The translations under genes and the position numbers were made by a program. From Panaeolus papilionaceus (lineage: Eukaryota > Basidiomycota > Agaricomycetes > Agaricales), in NCBI GenBank assembly GCA_015501605.1, contig JADNRZ010000004.1, positions 930,001 to 994,000 on the forward strand: a DNA stretch of 64,000 bases, written 5' to 3'. Shown piece after piece: positions 1 through 12,700 of the stretch. Every line of letters starts with the position of its first letter. Positions within the stretch are counted from its first letter, which is position 1. Below the pieces are notes generated by a model, which saw only the letters and a list, made by a program, of their open reading frames with translations, searched no databases and was not told the DNA's origin.

Positions 1-891
<891 letters not shown>

Positions 892-1939
892 CGCGTTTGA
901 GGTGTTGATAAATAGTTATGATATAGAAGGGAAAAGGAAGGAAAGAATACAAGACAAGATGGGGGGTTTGTGTCTCCCCACACTATGAAGGCGCTGAAAA
1001 GGCCGGGGCAATATCAAATGCCTCTGTTGTACACATGTCTCCCAAAGCGACAGACCCTCCAACAACGATGATGATGGTGATGATGATGATTCCCCTCATT
1101 TCCACGTGATAAACGCCCAAGATCCACCCCGCTCGACAGCGTGGTACTCGTAATAGAGACTTACAGATTTGTACTTGAAGACCGAGATGATGAACGTTGT
1201 CAGAGAATGGAACGATATAGTCCCGCTCAAGGAGGAATAATGATAAAACACCGTTCCATGAAGTTTTATACCCTTTCCCCAGTGCGGAAACAGGGAGTGT
1301 GATCGATGTAGCCAATTGAATCTGACTCGGCCTCAAATGGTGTTCGCCGCTCAACTGCCCCCAACCGCTCAGTCTTCTGTCCTAAAGTCCGCTCTCGCTT
1401 CAATCTCAACACAAGGTCAAGAGTCGAGACAATCTTCTTATTTTTCATTGGTCTTTCATTTGCTCTGTTTCAATGCGGTTTACGCTCTGGTCTGGAGCTA
1501 TACACAATTCCTTCTGAAACAGTTCCCAATGCATCGAAACCGTTGCTCTCGGCCGATTGTAATGAAATGAAAACACTTGTATTATTATAATAAAACACAT
1601 CTAAACTATAAGGCATAACGATTATATGTAGCTAGCCTTGTCCAGAATAAAGAAAGGGAACATGTACATATAGGAAGTGAGAGAGAAATAAAGTGGTGTG
1701 CGTGTTGCCGGTAGAGGGATTAATAATATACGGTGATGAAGCATACAGAAGGCAACCGAGATGACTAGATGGGAAGACAACAAGACAAGACCACGTAGCT
1801 CGATCTGGGAAATGGAAAGCAGTTCATAAGGCAATGCAATAACCGGAAAATGCAAGGGGAAATGCAGTGTAGAGAAAAGTGTGGGTCCACAATGTGCGGG
1901 CCCGATGGGGGAGGTGTACGTGTTCCACATCATAGACAA
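892..1939. other. Intergenic, promoter of the aminotransferase and 3' flank of the AN1 gene
   Basis: About 1 kb between the 5' end of the aminotransferase gene and the stop of the AN1 gene, both on the minus strand. Open frames here have no family motif, no plausible splice structure and no codon character like the neighbours. It contains a GAT trinucleotide run and otherwise nothing I can assign. Confidence 0.6.
1067..1090. repeat. GAT trinucleotide microsatellite
   Basis: Eight GAT-type units with one interruption (GGT), non-coding, about 180 bp upstream of the aminotransferase start. A likely length-polymorphic marker; no function can be inferred. Confidence 0.7.
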
Positions 1940-2253
1940 CTACGCAGTAGCCATCTTAGAGGCAACAGTCCGTTCGCTTTCCAACTTGGTCTTGTTCCTC
2001 TCGAACGCCTGCTGTCTGCAGTCTTCAAGATTAGAGCACTCGTGGTGCTCAGGCAGACGATGCTAAGAAGGAAAAAAAAAAAAGGAAAAGCTTCGGGTTA
2101 GTCGCCGAATTCTCGAACGGAACGGGTTTGAACACTTACCGATGAACAGAACTGTGCTCTGCAATGGGGGCACTCTCCAACGATACGAAGAGCAGCGGAA
2201 TTGCATTGAGACTCAGTTCCAATCTGGAATTGGCATCGCTTCTTAGCAGGCAT
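1940..2253 (-). CDS. AN1-type zinc finger protein, 78 aa
   Basis: Small protein made almost entirely of one AN1 zinc finger. Two exons, 2253-2140 and 2062-1940, join at a phase-0 intron with GTAAGT donor and TTAG acceptor; both the frame and the metal ligands become complete only after splicing. Ligands in order are C7, C17, C28, C31, C36, H39, H45 and C47, with the AN1 spacing C-x2-C-x4-C-x2-H-x5-H-x-C in the second half. The start MPAKKRCQF is chosen over an in-frame upstream Met at 2328 because it sits directly before the finger. The C-terminal 30 residues are basic and helical (ERNKTKLESERTVASKMATA). AN1 proteins usually work in the ubiquitin/proteasome stress response; that role is inferred from the family. 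Confidence 0.9.
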
Positions 2254-2914
2254 GGTAGATGTGGGGTGGTCGGTGTGAAGATAAGCGGGATTTAGGTGCT
2301 GGTAGTGTGCCAGGTGGGGTGGGACCAAGAGTTATAATCTTTCGAAATGTTTATAAAACGTTAGAACGATGAGGGCAAGTGGAAGCGTCCAAAAAACTGA
2401 CCTGCGAGGCGGACAAGGACAAGATGGGAGGCAACAGAGAAACACAACGGAAGGCCTTTTATATAAGGAGAACATGCAACAACGATACGGCGACGCGTAA
2501 TTGCCTTATGTCAGCATATTCATAGTGGTGGCGGTACACCAATAATGCATTCTCTAAACAGCAATGTCATAGGGTCAATGTCAGCGTTATATCTTTGACT
2601 TATAGCGTCGATTCACAACGGACATTTAATCTCGCTAATCGTTCTAAATTCATCTTTCAAACACATCCACTCGATAACAAAAGGGTATCCAAATAACTCG
2701 TCATAACATCCATAATGCCCACCTATTACACCAGATTAAAAATAGAATAAAACGAGTGCAGCTAATACTGTTAATGTGTCCAATAGGTGTATGAAGCAAG
2801 GAGAGATTCATCGTCAAAACAGGCATTACGCGCCTATCAGGCGCTAAAGAATTGACGAAAAGGTAATCTAATCAGGAAAGGGAAATAGTCTAGACCGAGC
2901 ATACACAAAGGCGG
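2254..2914. other. Intergenic, AN1 promoter and syntaxin 3' flank
   Basis: About 660 nt without a supportable gene. Both flanking genes are on the minus strand, so it holds the AN1 promoter (see TATA-like element) and the syntaxin 3' UTR. No repeat or RNA gene was seen. Confidence 0.6.
2458..2466 (-). promoter_or_regulatory. TATA-like element upstream of the AN1 gene
   Basis: On the minus strand the sequence reads TATATAAAA about 205 nt before the AN1 start codon. Position and sequence fit a TATA box with a long 5' leader, but no transcript data are available. Confidence 0.35.
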
Positions 2915-4425
2915 TTACTTAGGTGCACTGGCGTTGTTCGTCTTGATATTGTTCGTGACAACCACGGCGATGACAATAGCAACGATGATGAGGATAACCA
3001 GGCAGATAAAGAAGCAAATCCAGCGCTTTTTACGAGCTGCGCGTGCAGAAACCACGGCCTTGTCGGTAGCTTCAAATCTAGGAAGGTTTTATAAATAATT
3101 GCACGGTATGTGGTCTAATTTCATCACTAACCCAGCTTTGGTATCATCAGCAATAGCCACAGCTTGCGTCTCAATTGCAGTCAGTTGTTCATCCTGTTGC
3201 TCCACAAGAACGCTCATCTAAAGATAATGTGAGATACAGAGGAGTTCATAAAACATCGTGGAACATACGTCATTGAACAGTTGTGCAAGCTCGACCAAAG
3301 TTCGCTCGATCCGCTTGATGTCTTCGTGTCTCTCTTGGACCTCGCGGTACGCAGCACGAGACTCGGTATACCTGCTATTCATAAGCTGTTCCGTGATGTC
3401 AAAGATATATCAAACGGATATAGGTGATCATACGCACAGCCTGACTGAAAATTTGGCCTCCTTGCTCATCGTTAACAACGGCGCGAATTTCTTCGGCCGT
3501 GGCATCAGGTTTGACTGAGACATCAAAAAATTAGTATGCTAGTGTCATTTCGGATCTATGCATCACAACGAACCGATTTTGAACTGCCTTTCCATCCGCT
3601 GCTTGTAACGTTGACGGTATGACTGCTCAACATTCTGGTAGTTTTGAATGGCCTCGACGAATTTTGATTTAACAAATGCTATCTGCATTTCAACCCAATA
3701 GTAAGACTCAGGGATCAAACGAATTCATCATATGCGCACCTGGTTCCTGCGGCTTGCTGGACCTGGTTGGGCCTCCAATGCCTTGATGCGACGCTTCAAC
3801 GTGGTGCTCAGCGCACTAGTCTCCTGAACCAACTCATCGAGTTGCGCAGCATTGCGCTGTGCGGCGGCGTCATCTATATTGTTCAGTGACCGCGAATGAA
3901 GGTCGCTAATACGGGAAACGTTGTCATTGAAGATCCCAATGTCATTTTGCAATGATTCGATCTGTGAGGAGGAGGAACATGTGCTATGTTAACAACCGAA
4001 TTGCCGCCGACGAATACGGAATTTTCGTCGCGCTCAGAGGGCGCAAGTTACGCACCTCATTGAAGAAGTTAGAATTGTCGCCGCCACCTGGCGCCGATAC
4101 ACCAGCCAAACGGGTTCTGCTATCATTCCTAACATCAGACATTTCGTAGTTGCGGCCATCATCCTGTTGGGCATAAGGGTTTGCCCTACGTGGTGGTGGT
4201 TGTTGATATGAATTTCCTCCCGACGTCTGCGTAGGGTACGAATTCCTGAGGAAGATGCTAAGTATAATAATAAAAACGAGTATGCAATGCTTGTGAAACC
4301 TACGAGCTGACGTTCCCTTGCTGAGCCTTGAGAAAAGTGGAGAAGCCAAAGTTAAGTCTCATAGCTCAAGTCTGTCGCATAGAAGTGGAACATACCCTCA
4401 TAGCGGCGAGTCTGTCTCTGGCCAT
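2915..4425 (-). CDS. SSO1: Sso1-type syntaxin (plasma-membrane t-SNARE)
   Basis: Qa-SNARE for fusion of secretory vesicles with the plasma membrane. The start at 4425 gives MARDRLAAMR, then a 23-nt exon (4326-4304) and a Gln/Pro-rich linker (YQQPPPRRANPYAQQ). The Habc-type helical region follows (NDIGIFNDNVSRISDLHSRS through YKQRMERQFKIV). The SNARE motif contains the zero-layer glutamine in LVELAQLFNDMSVLVEQQDE. The protein ends in a basic stretch (ARAARKKRW), one membrane span rich in Ile/Val, and a short luminal tail ending NNASAPK. Length and order match fungal Sso1/Sso2. Exons lie at about 4425-4396, 4326-4304, 4246-4055, 3960-3740, 3685-3575, 3517-3437, 3371-3270, 3219-3130 and 3078-2915; the inner boundaries are approximate. 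Confident in family and orientation. Confidence 0.9.
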
Positions 4426-5051
4426 TTTGGAATGATATCAAAGGGGTATAGAGTAAATTTCGCTTTTATATTTGAGATGAAAAAGCGGAAAGAGATGGGC
4501 TGATGCTGTGTGGAGGAAATAACTGGAGGTGAGACCACTTGTCACGTTCAAGGACACACCAGAAAATGGCTGTACATGATGGCCGCAAAGTAAATACTAC
4601 CAAATACAATCACTACACCCCTGAATCTGGAGCCTGTATGTGTGTACAGAGAGAGAAAAAGATAACAACTGTCATAAATAAAATCCATGATGTCCCTTGC
4701 TGAGATATTATCCGACTTTCTGACGAAACACCCGGATATGATGGTGATCGTCTTTCGATGTTCAACATCGAGTGTTGTATGTTATTTTCTTCTGTAAGGA
4801 GTCCGAGTTACTTGGGAGTTTCAACTCTCAAGTCGCGATGTAGGGTTATCAAGGCCGCCGTATCGCATTCCGTAGCTTTACATTCATTTTAAACTTTTGA
4901 CGCTTAATTGCCCATTGCGTTCTCGCAGGGTACTCTGAAACGTTGATTATTGACAGAACATCGGACATTCACAAGAACTTTGAAAAACAGTGATGGTCAA
5001 GCTCAGATGTAAAATTATGCAGAAATTTGACAGAAGCGAGTCAACCTTCGA
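4426..5051. other. Intergenic between syntaxin promoter and F-box pseudogene
   Basis: About 625 nt with no credible coding frame. It should contain the syntaxin promoter, since that gene reads leftward from 4425. Nothing else recognised. Confidence 0.55.
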
Positions 5052-6413
5052 TTATACGCCTAGGAGTTCTAAATCATCTTCAACGACTTTAGAGCAAATC
5101 TTGACACCATGTTTGACGCATTGAGGCAGATGTTCCTCAAGATACAAGATGGCATCTTCTGTCGAGACGGACGACATTGACCAATCGTAATACCAGGCCC
5201 CAATGACGACTCTTGAAAGGCGCGAGTGAAACGGCTGTTGCGACCTTGTATGACTGGAAGGCAAACGCCATGTTCCGGGGATGTCATGCGGGGTGTTCGT
5301 CAGATCACACAGTGCATTATCGATTATGTTCCGTTGCAGCGATTCATACCACTTCCACTGTGGCTCCCCGTTTCTCGGTAAGATGTATTCGTGAGCGTCA
5401 GCTATAATGATGAAAATGGTTGAAATGGCAGGGATTTTTATCTGCGAAAGGAGGTTCTGCAAAGCCGTTTCGCCATCGGTTTGCTTTGCTGCGCGGATGC
5501 CTGGAGCGAGTCTGTGTTTGATCTTCAACACCAGCGTACGCAACTTAGGGAAAATGATGTTTTGGGTGCATGTAAAGACTGGAGCAAGCGGGTTCAGTAT
5601 TCCGGTTGCATACAGGGTGATATACATACAATCATAATCCAGAGCATAAGAAACATCTAGACCCTCAAGACTGGTAGAAATCTTGTCAAGAAGCTCCGGT
5701 ACGGCTCCCCAAAATGAAGTATTATTGGTTTTGGCCTGGATGATCACTGCTTTCACATTTAAATTGAGAAAGAATTGTTGGGGCCAAAACCTCGTTTCCA
5801 TCTCGATGGTCGCAACTCTTGAAACAACAGATTGTCGAGACTGAGCGCTGAGCGGGCAAAATGCACACCATCAAGTTCTGTAGTTTTCCATCCGCTAGCA
5901 CAGACCGACAGACGCCTGAGCCTTGGAAGAGCATTGTCCCCAAAAATTCGCCTTATCTCGTCCATGGATACTTGCATCTCAACCACCACAAGCCCAATGT
6001 GAATTAGATTTGGGATTGACGATTGAATGTCTGACAGATGTTGAGAGGTTAGCAGCCTCCCAGTGAGTAGCAGAAAACTCGAAATCTGATGTGAAATGAT
6101 TATTCAATAGCTTCAATAGTTCCGTTGGGTCTCCCCACTCATCCAAACCAAAATCGATCATGCTGTAGGCTGAGCGAACCCACGGCGCGAAGGTGCATGG
6201 ACATCCACCAGATTGGGTTTCCAGGAGGTCTCGTAAGATTAGCAGCTCCGCCGATGTCGTCTATGTTTCCGAAGAGCCTTCGACGAGAAATTTGGCACCA
6301 TTCTTTGCACACCAACGCACAATTGGAGAGCTCGTTCCGTTCATCGCCGTCGTACAAGTCAAAAGAGCAAGAATGTAGTCGATGATATCAGAATAAAGGG
6401 CTGGGAGTGGCAT
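5052..6413 (-). pseudogene. F-box/LRR-like protein gene, apparently frame-broken
   Basis: The beginning looks like an agaricomycete F-box protein: MPLPALYSDIIDYILALL, then in another frame YDGDERNELSNCALVCKEW, the usual F-box helix pattern with the conserved CxLVCKxW. Further on come LRR-like stretches (LPRLRRLSVCASGW, IPNLIHIGLVVVEMQ) and a 250-codon open C-terminal part ending DLELLGV. These pieces lie in different frames with changes near 6345, 6180, 6085 and 5800. I could not bridge at least three of the changes with consensus introns; the one near 5800 could be a 44-nt intron with a weak donor. This suggests a decayed member of the large F-box family, or sequence indels. If intact it would be an SCF substrate adaptor. 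Confidence 0.55.
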
Positions 6414-6880
6414 AGAATAAATTTTATTCGATATCTGGATTGCTGCGGTAGATTGACGGTGTGGTTGGTTGGGATGAGTTTGATCATGACAGATCCGTTC
6501 TTGATTGCCCAAGTATTGTATGTATTAGATAATCGGCGATGACTGCTCTTGGGCGACCTATGTTTGACCTGTGTAGGAAGCTATTTGAAGATAAAGTCTT
6601 CATCTGACGAGAATTTCGAAGCTCGTTGGTGGCTTGAACGTTAGGGAAATGACAATGCAAGGGTATGTGGGGGTCAGGCTGGGAATGAGCTAAGCAAGAG
6701 CTGAGGTCCATAGAGCATCTGGACAACTGAATCAATCCCCTGTTCAAACTTAGATCGTGAGAGCGACATGCATAGTGTTACAAGCGACGAGCACAGTAGC
6801 AATTTACACCTCCCACCGGTTGTTTATTGACCACGCTTTACGACTGTTCCTGACGCCTTTAAATTCCACCAACAACATTC
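6414..6880. other. Intergenic between F-box remnant and HTD2-like gene
   Basis: About 465 nt separating two diverging units, so it should hold the HTD2-like promoter. A TTTAAA element lies some 20 nt before the ATG. No gene or repeat recognised. Confidence 0.5.
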
Positions 6881-8005
6881 ATGGTGTTCCGAATTCAAGG
6901 TCCTATTATCCGTGGAGGGCTTACCGCCCTGTCAACCAAGTGCGGATGGACAGGATATCGGATGTTCTCGACTACCATGAGGTGTACAAATTCATACACT
7001 ATACCAGCAAGTGTCGAGAATTGGATTGCCAATCCACCCGAGGCTAAGCATAAGGACCCCCTCTCCGTGGAGCGGTTTGCAGATTTGTACATCTCACTTC
7101 CAACTCGAGATGGAACCAACAAACCTTACGTTGCACCGACGGCAGGGGCACCCATCCCATATGGCCATCATCTGGCCTTTTTCCATGCTCGCAGACCAGA
7201 AACACTACTCCGCGCTGATGGAACTGACGAGGACATATCTCCACCCTCGCCGTTCACAAAACGTATGTGGGCAAGCGGCAAAGTCATTTGGAACATCAAT
7301 AATCCTCTATTAATGGGGAAGCCTGGTATCGCAACATCGTCCATTGTATCCACCACGAAGAAAGGATTTGACCAGGGCAAGCCCATGTTATTCATAACAC
7401 AACGATTGGATTTCAAACAGGAAGGGAATGTCTTCCCTTCAATCATTGAGGAGAGAGCCCATGTGTATTTTGATGCCGATGTGTTCGCCAAGCGGGAAAA
7501 GGTCCTCAATCGTGAAGGTGGGTGCATAAAAAGAAATTAACTCAATATCCTTTTTCATTCAAGACGAATACAGTGAAAGACATTCCAACGTCCAGTGATT
7601 TTTCTTTCACATACACACCAACGCCAGTAATACTCTTCCGGTACTCTGCCTTGATGTTCAACGCCCACCACATCCATCTAGACAAGGAATATTGTCAAAA
7701 AGTGGAAGGATATCCAGGTATGTCCCCAGATGTAAATCAGGTCTCATTACCTAACGACATTCACGATTCCAGAACGAGTTGTTCATGGGCCACTGACCGC
7801 TCAAATGCTGCTCGAAACACTCCTGTTCAATGTCCCAGAGGTGCAGTTGAAGCAATTCGAATATCGTGCAACAAATCCTTTGTTTGTGAATCAAGAGCTA
7901 ATGATCCACGGCAAGTGGCTGGACAAATCCCATGTCAAGCTTTGGTGTATGGATAAAGCATCCGGAGTTGTAGGTATGACAGGCAACGTCGTGGTAGATT
8001 TGTAG
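6881..8005 (+). CDS. HTD2: Mitochondrial 3-hydroxyacyl-thioester dehydratase (HTD2-like, hotdog fold)
   Basis: Likely dehydratase of mitochondrial type II fatty-acid synthesis (3-hydroxyacyl-ACP to trans-2-enoyl-ACP), related to yeast Htd2 and mesaconyl-C4-CoA hydratases. Exons are 6881-7517, 7574-7717 and 7773-8005; introns are 56 and 55 nt. The first acceptor is CAG at 7571-7573, since the nearer AG would give a stop. The N-terminus is Arg-rich and almost free of acidic residues up to about residue 35, a probable targeting sequence. The signature is NAHHIHLDKEYC followed by EGYPERVVHGPL, the hydratase-2/MaoC-type active-site region with the catalytic Asp/His pair. The end GMTGNVVVDL closes the hotdog fold. 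Substrate is inferred from the family; MaoC relatives with other CoA substrates cannot be excluded. Confidence 0.85.
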
Positions 8006-8052
8006 GCGGGCAGAAGTGCTGGAGATGAATGATTCTTGACAAAATTAATGGG

Positions 8053-9322
8053 TCAAAAGCCTAAACCAACATGATCAGTCCTTGGTTATCTTACTGGAAA
8101 AGAAATGAGCATACCATATTTATTGCCGGCCTCCTTGCGGTTTCTCTTTCCTTGGGCAATTTTCTCTTCGAGAGCTTCTCTGTTTTCATACGCCTCCTTG
8201 AGAAGCGTTGACAATTGATGACGTGAACGTGCAACGCCGCTCATCTTGCTAGCCTAAAAGAAATTGTCAGTGTGAGGATGCAACATCACAAAAAATGTGC
8301 TTACGCTGATATTCATCCTTGGCTTAGCTGGCTCCCCTTTCTCCGTCGTGACTGCTTTCTTCTCTTCTCTTTCTTGAATTTCTCTTCTAGCCTTTTCCAT
8401 TTCTTTCAGAGCATTGACTTCCTCGACAGAAGAGTCTTTGAGGCCTTCAAATCCTTTGACCGTCCCCTTTTCAAGAGAACGAAGATGCGCGTCATACTCT
8501 TTCTGCCACTTCGCAAGGAATTTGTTGTAATATTCCACATCGTGCGCTGCCCATTGACCTGACGGCAATTGGTAATATCCAGGATATGGATCGGTTGGTG
8601 TAGGTTCAGGGGGTTCAAATTTCGGAACCTCAGGTGCGGCTGAAGGAACAGATATTGATATGGACGAGGTTGCCGTTGATGAGAGTGAAATGGAGGGTAG
8701 AGGCTTTGAAGTTGAGGATGTTGGTTCTAAGTTTCCAATGGTAAGTGGCAGACATGGAGATAATACAATAAAGATACATACCTAGAGAGAAGAAATCCAC
8801 TGCTGGTGCAGCTGATCTGGTTACCGGCTTTGCAGGCATTTGGGATGGTCCTTCTTCCAACGAGATATTTTTCTTTCCTTTACCAAGTGAAGCAGGCATA
8901 AACATTGTCGCAGCGGGTGTCGAAAAAGAAAAAATTTCGCTGTCTTCTTTCCTCTCGTTCAACGTCTCTTCGAGTTCTCTTGTTGCAACACCGGGTGCAT
9001 GCTCTCGACTAACACTACCACCTAGTATTTTTGGTTGCAGACTGGACTGGCTTTTCGGAGGGGGCAAGGCAAATGAGCTGGTCTGTTTGGGTTTGGGTAG
9101 CATGGAAAGAAGCGAGGAAGTAGTCTTCATGCGTTTGGCAGGCCTTTCATCCTGGACACCATCGTCTTCATCTTCGTGTACCTTGTCTGTCGGTTTAGGC
9201 AGCGATGGAAGAGCAATGGCTATCTTTTTTGGCTTAGGTTTTGCTGCCCGTTGGGTTTTTTGAGCAACTGCGGTCGTGCTTTCGGCGTCGGAGTCGCTGC
9301 CATAATCTTCAATACCAAGCAT
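8053..9322 (-). CDS. PRCC-like nuclear protein (PRCC C-terminal domain)
   Basis: Homologue of the human PRCC protein family, linked to spliceosomes and mitotic checkpoint control. The start MLGIEDYGSDSDAE at 9322 is the typical short acidic opening. A low-complexity Lys/Pro/Ser region follows (KPKPKKIAIALPSLPKP), then a Pro-rich stretch ending PYPGYYQLPSGQW. The conserved C-terminus reads ARSRHQLSTLLKEAYENREA with GKRNRKEAGNKYGF as its last residues. The final exon is only 8 nt (8060-8053); splicing to it restores the family's KYGF ending, whereas the nearer AG would not. An upstream in-frame Met at 9385 lacks support. It converges tail-to-tail with the HTD2-like gene, stops only 48 nt apart. 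Confidence 0.82.
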
Positions 9323-9718
9323 GATAGATGGATGTTGATGTCTAAATACAAGTGCTTCCTGTTTCTTCACATTAGTGTTCAGCACAGGATTACATCATCC
9401 AGCACCTGGTGGGCCCAGTTGAATCAACCCTTCATGGAACCAGCATTTGACATTCAGTTCATCAAGCCTAGGAGAAAGGAGTCAAGAGCTTCCGTTAGCC
9501 CCAAAAAGTATTCAAAATACTATAAATATTACTATCGAGTAAGGCAGAATATGTGTGGTCTATGAATGAGCGACATATATGTAAGGAACAGCAGATATGG
9601 TATTGTAACAAAGTATAGCAAATCCGTAAATAAGTCCATGTGGAGAGGCTCATTAGTCCGTGTGTGATGGTGTGATCGTTTTGATGTATCTATGTAGGTA
9701 TTGGAGAAAGTAAACTCA
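9323..9718. other. Intergenic between PRCC-like gene and AGS1
   Basis: About 395 nt. It should contain the PRCC-like gene promoter and the AGS1 3' UTR. AT-rich; no other feature recognised. Confidence 0.5.
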
Positions 9719-12700
9719 TTAAGGTCGTGCTGAGGAAGAAGACATGAGCACATATATCCATGACAAATCGAGAAAACGCACCAAGCTGCTCCTTGCGGTA
9801 GAACCAGAAGTAACCGAAAACAATTATTAATTGGCAGACGAGAGCCACCCAGAAAAGAGGAAGAGCGATTGGGCTTCCTGCCAGACCTTCGGAGATATCC
9901 CACTTGGCGGCATCGGGGAAGACTGTTCCAGGACCAATGCGATTAGGAGCGGTTGCACGAGCAACCATGACGCAAATGGAACCAATGACTTGAGCGAATG
10001 CAAGGGTTGCGCAAACGTGAAGACGTGAAAGCGTCTACATTGCGTTAGAACGTCGTATATTTACAACTTTAAAAATGAAAGCTTACCTGGAGAAGGATCA
10101 TACCTAACCCAACACCCTGAATGGCGTCAAGAACTCCAAGCCACAACCAGAGCGAAATGCCGAGGTATGGGCCAGCCGAGCCACCCCAAGGAATATATAG
10201 GGCGAGGGATGAAGTACCCCAGAGCATTTGACACCACCTTGGGGCACCAAGGCCCACAGCGAAAACAGGAAGAAGCCATGTATGCGTTTTGCTGAAGTAG
10301 GTTAGGACGAACAACATTCCAGCCCAGACGAAAATGAAGAATACGACGACCAAGATGAGGATCTGCCACTTGGCAATGGGTACATTCCACAAGAAACTCC
10401 AGTTACGACCGTAAGGCTGAAAACAAATCAGCAATGGATTGTGGTCTCATAGGATGTTATACGTACTCCGCTCAACCAGTAATTACGCAGAATTTCAGAT
10501 GCCAAGAACCACAAGACGAGCTTGCGCCTGAAGAGAGTCTTGTAGAAATGAGGTACCTTAGGTGGTGTTTGGCGGTAGTATTCTGTGGATGTCAAGTGTG
10601 AGCAGATCGCATTTGGTCAAATAGATTAAGCGACGAACCTGGTAGGCCATAGAGCATGAGGTATCCGAAAACGAAACTCATAATTGACAGGGGCCAAACA
10701 ATCACACAAATCCACCAAGGTGTAATGTACCCGTCTGCGCGACCATTCAAGGTATAACCCCAGTACCAAAGAGCAGCAACCCAAATTTGCTGAGAACCTT
10801 GCACGATGCAAGCGCGCAGTGTCCAAACTTCTGTTGCTGCACCGGCTTCTTCACCGAAGTTCAAACTGAAGAACAAGAAGCCAGCGGCGGAGGCAATGGC
10901 GTAACACCATGTGGCTGCGTTGGCCAAACCATAGTGGGCGGGATGAAGTGACTCGTGGACTGAGGGGAGTCCAATAAGCAAGAAGGCAAGACCAAAGAAA
11001 ATCCATGGAAGGGAAAGGACGTAGATCGATGGTTTGAGACGGAACATGGGATACCAGATAGCGGTTGCGGCAAGGAAAACTCCTCCAAGAACGTACAGTT
11101 GGATATTGTCCTGGTAGTTGCGACCTGTAAGGAGTGTAATTTGGAAACTGGTAGCGCTCAACATCTGTCCAAGACCAATAACGATGGTGTACAGAGGCCA
11201 TCCACCAAGCTCGCGGGACATGAAAATCTGAAGACCGGTCATAGGAACTGAGGGAGGTTGATTAGGATCGCTGAAAGGATTGTTCATTTCGCCGAAGTCT
11301 GACTGGGAGAAGGTTTGCATGGCTGGCGAGTCTGGACGTGAGTAGAGAGATGGCGTTGGTGTCCCCCATACAGAGTCCCGCTGAGATGACCTAACACTTG
11401 CAGCACTGGACAGTTTTTCCTTGCGGACCTTGCCAAAGAATTGCTCCTCACTCTTGACCAAATATTTCTCGATTGACAACTCATGCTCCGAGTTCTTGGA
11501 GTTGAGGTTCTGCAGTTTTTGAACGAACTCGGCAGCGACACCACCATCGGCATCAGTGAACTGTGTGGAGTGAAGTTAGCAACAAAAAAAAACAACTAAA
11601 ATCTACTCGAAAGAATCTTACAGAAGCAATGGCCTTGTTCAATGGAGAGTTACTCTTCTCTTCCACGATGCTTGAAATAGACTCGACAGATGACACCCTT
11701 GAATGGGCTCCAAATGGCCTGCTAGGTGCAAGCCCGCCTTCCAAGAAGGGATCGGGCGCATGTCGCTGATCGCGTCCAATTGTTTTGTTCGCACGTTCCA
11801 AGAAGTTGTTGAATCCTTCACCACCAGTTGAGCTCTCCGCAACACTCTGTCTGTTAGCAAAGTAATCTTGTCCTTCTTGAGAGTGTGGGGTTCGTGACAG
11901 ATCCTCTTGACTCCATTGAGCTGGTGAGCCAGGTGTGTGGGGAGTTGGGAATCCGGGTGTCATATCGCTGCGGGCACTTCGGCTATCCCACTCAGGTTGG
12001 GTGGGGTGCGCCTGTGCAACGGGGTTCCAGTCATCAGTTTCAGGGAGAGGTCGCAAAGCACCACCGTCACAGTCCGACTCGCGCCATGCATTGGCACCTG
12101 CCAAGTTTCTACTCGTGTTGATACTGCGCTTGTGGAAGTCTTCCATTCGTTGACGCCATTCGACAACAGGGAAACGTTGTAGGGCTGATCGGGCACGAAG
12201 GATGGCGCGCTCTTCTTCCGTAGATTTGAGTGCCATCTTGACTGTTTTGGTGAGTTGAGATAACATGTGGTTGGTTGCACTTGATTCGACAGGGTACCAC
12301 TGCGTAGCAGAAAGGGTCATGAACAAATCGAAAAATGTGTATCATCAAATAATAACTTACCCATCCAGGCATCAATCCGAGACCACCAAGACGACTACCA
12401 ACACCAAGGGCACCTTTACGACCAAACTCCACAGCAACAAGACCGAAGGGTTCATCACGAGAGGGAATGAGGGCAAAGTCGGCACCGCTGAAGAGATATG
12501 GTGGGAGAGCGGTGAATTCGGGCTTTGAATAGACACGATCGGGGTAGAGTTCCATCAAACGAGCTAATTTCTCGGCAGCGAATCGTCCATAAAGATCGAT
12601 AACAGGGCCGACAGCAATAAGCTGGATGCTAGGGCGCTTCTCAAGACTAGAAAAATATGTGAGCATGAATAAATATCTCCATCGACGAAAACCGAGACAC

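Noticed and set aside
1316..1570. 84-codon plus-strand open frame upstream of the aminotransferase gene
   Set aside because: Overlaps other chance frames, has no conserved motif and lies in the expected promoter region.
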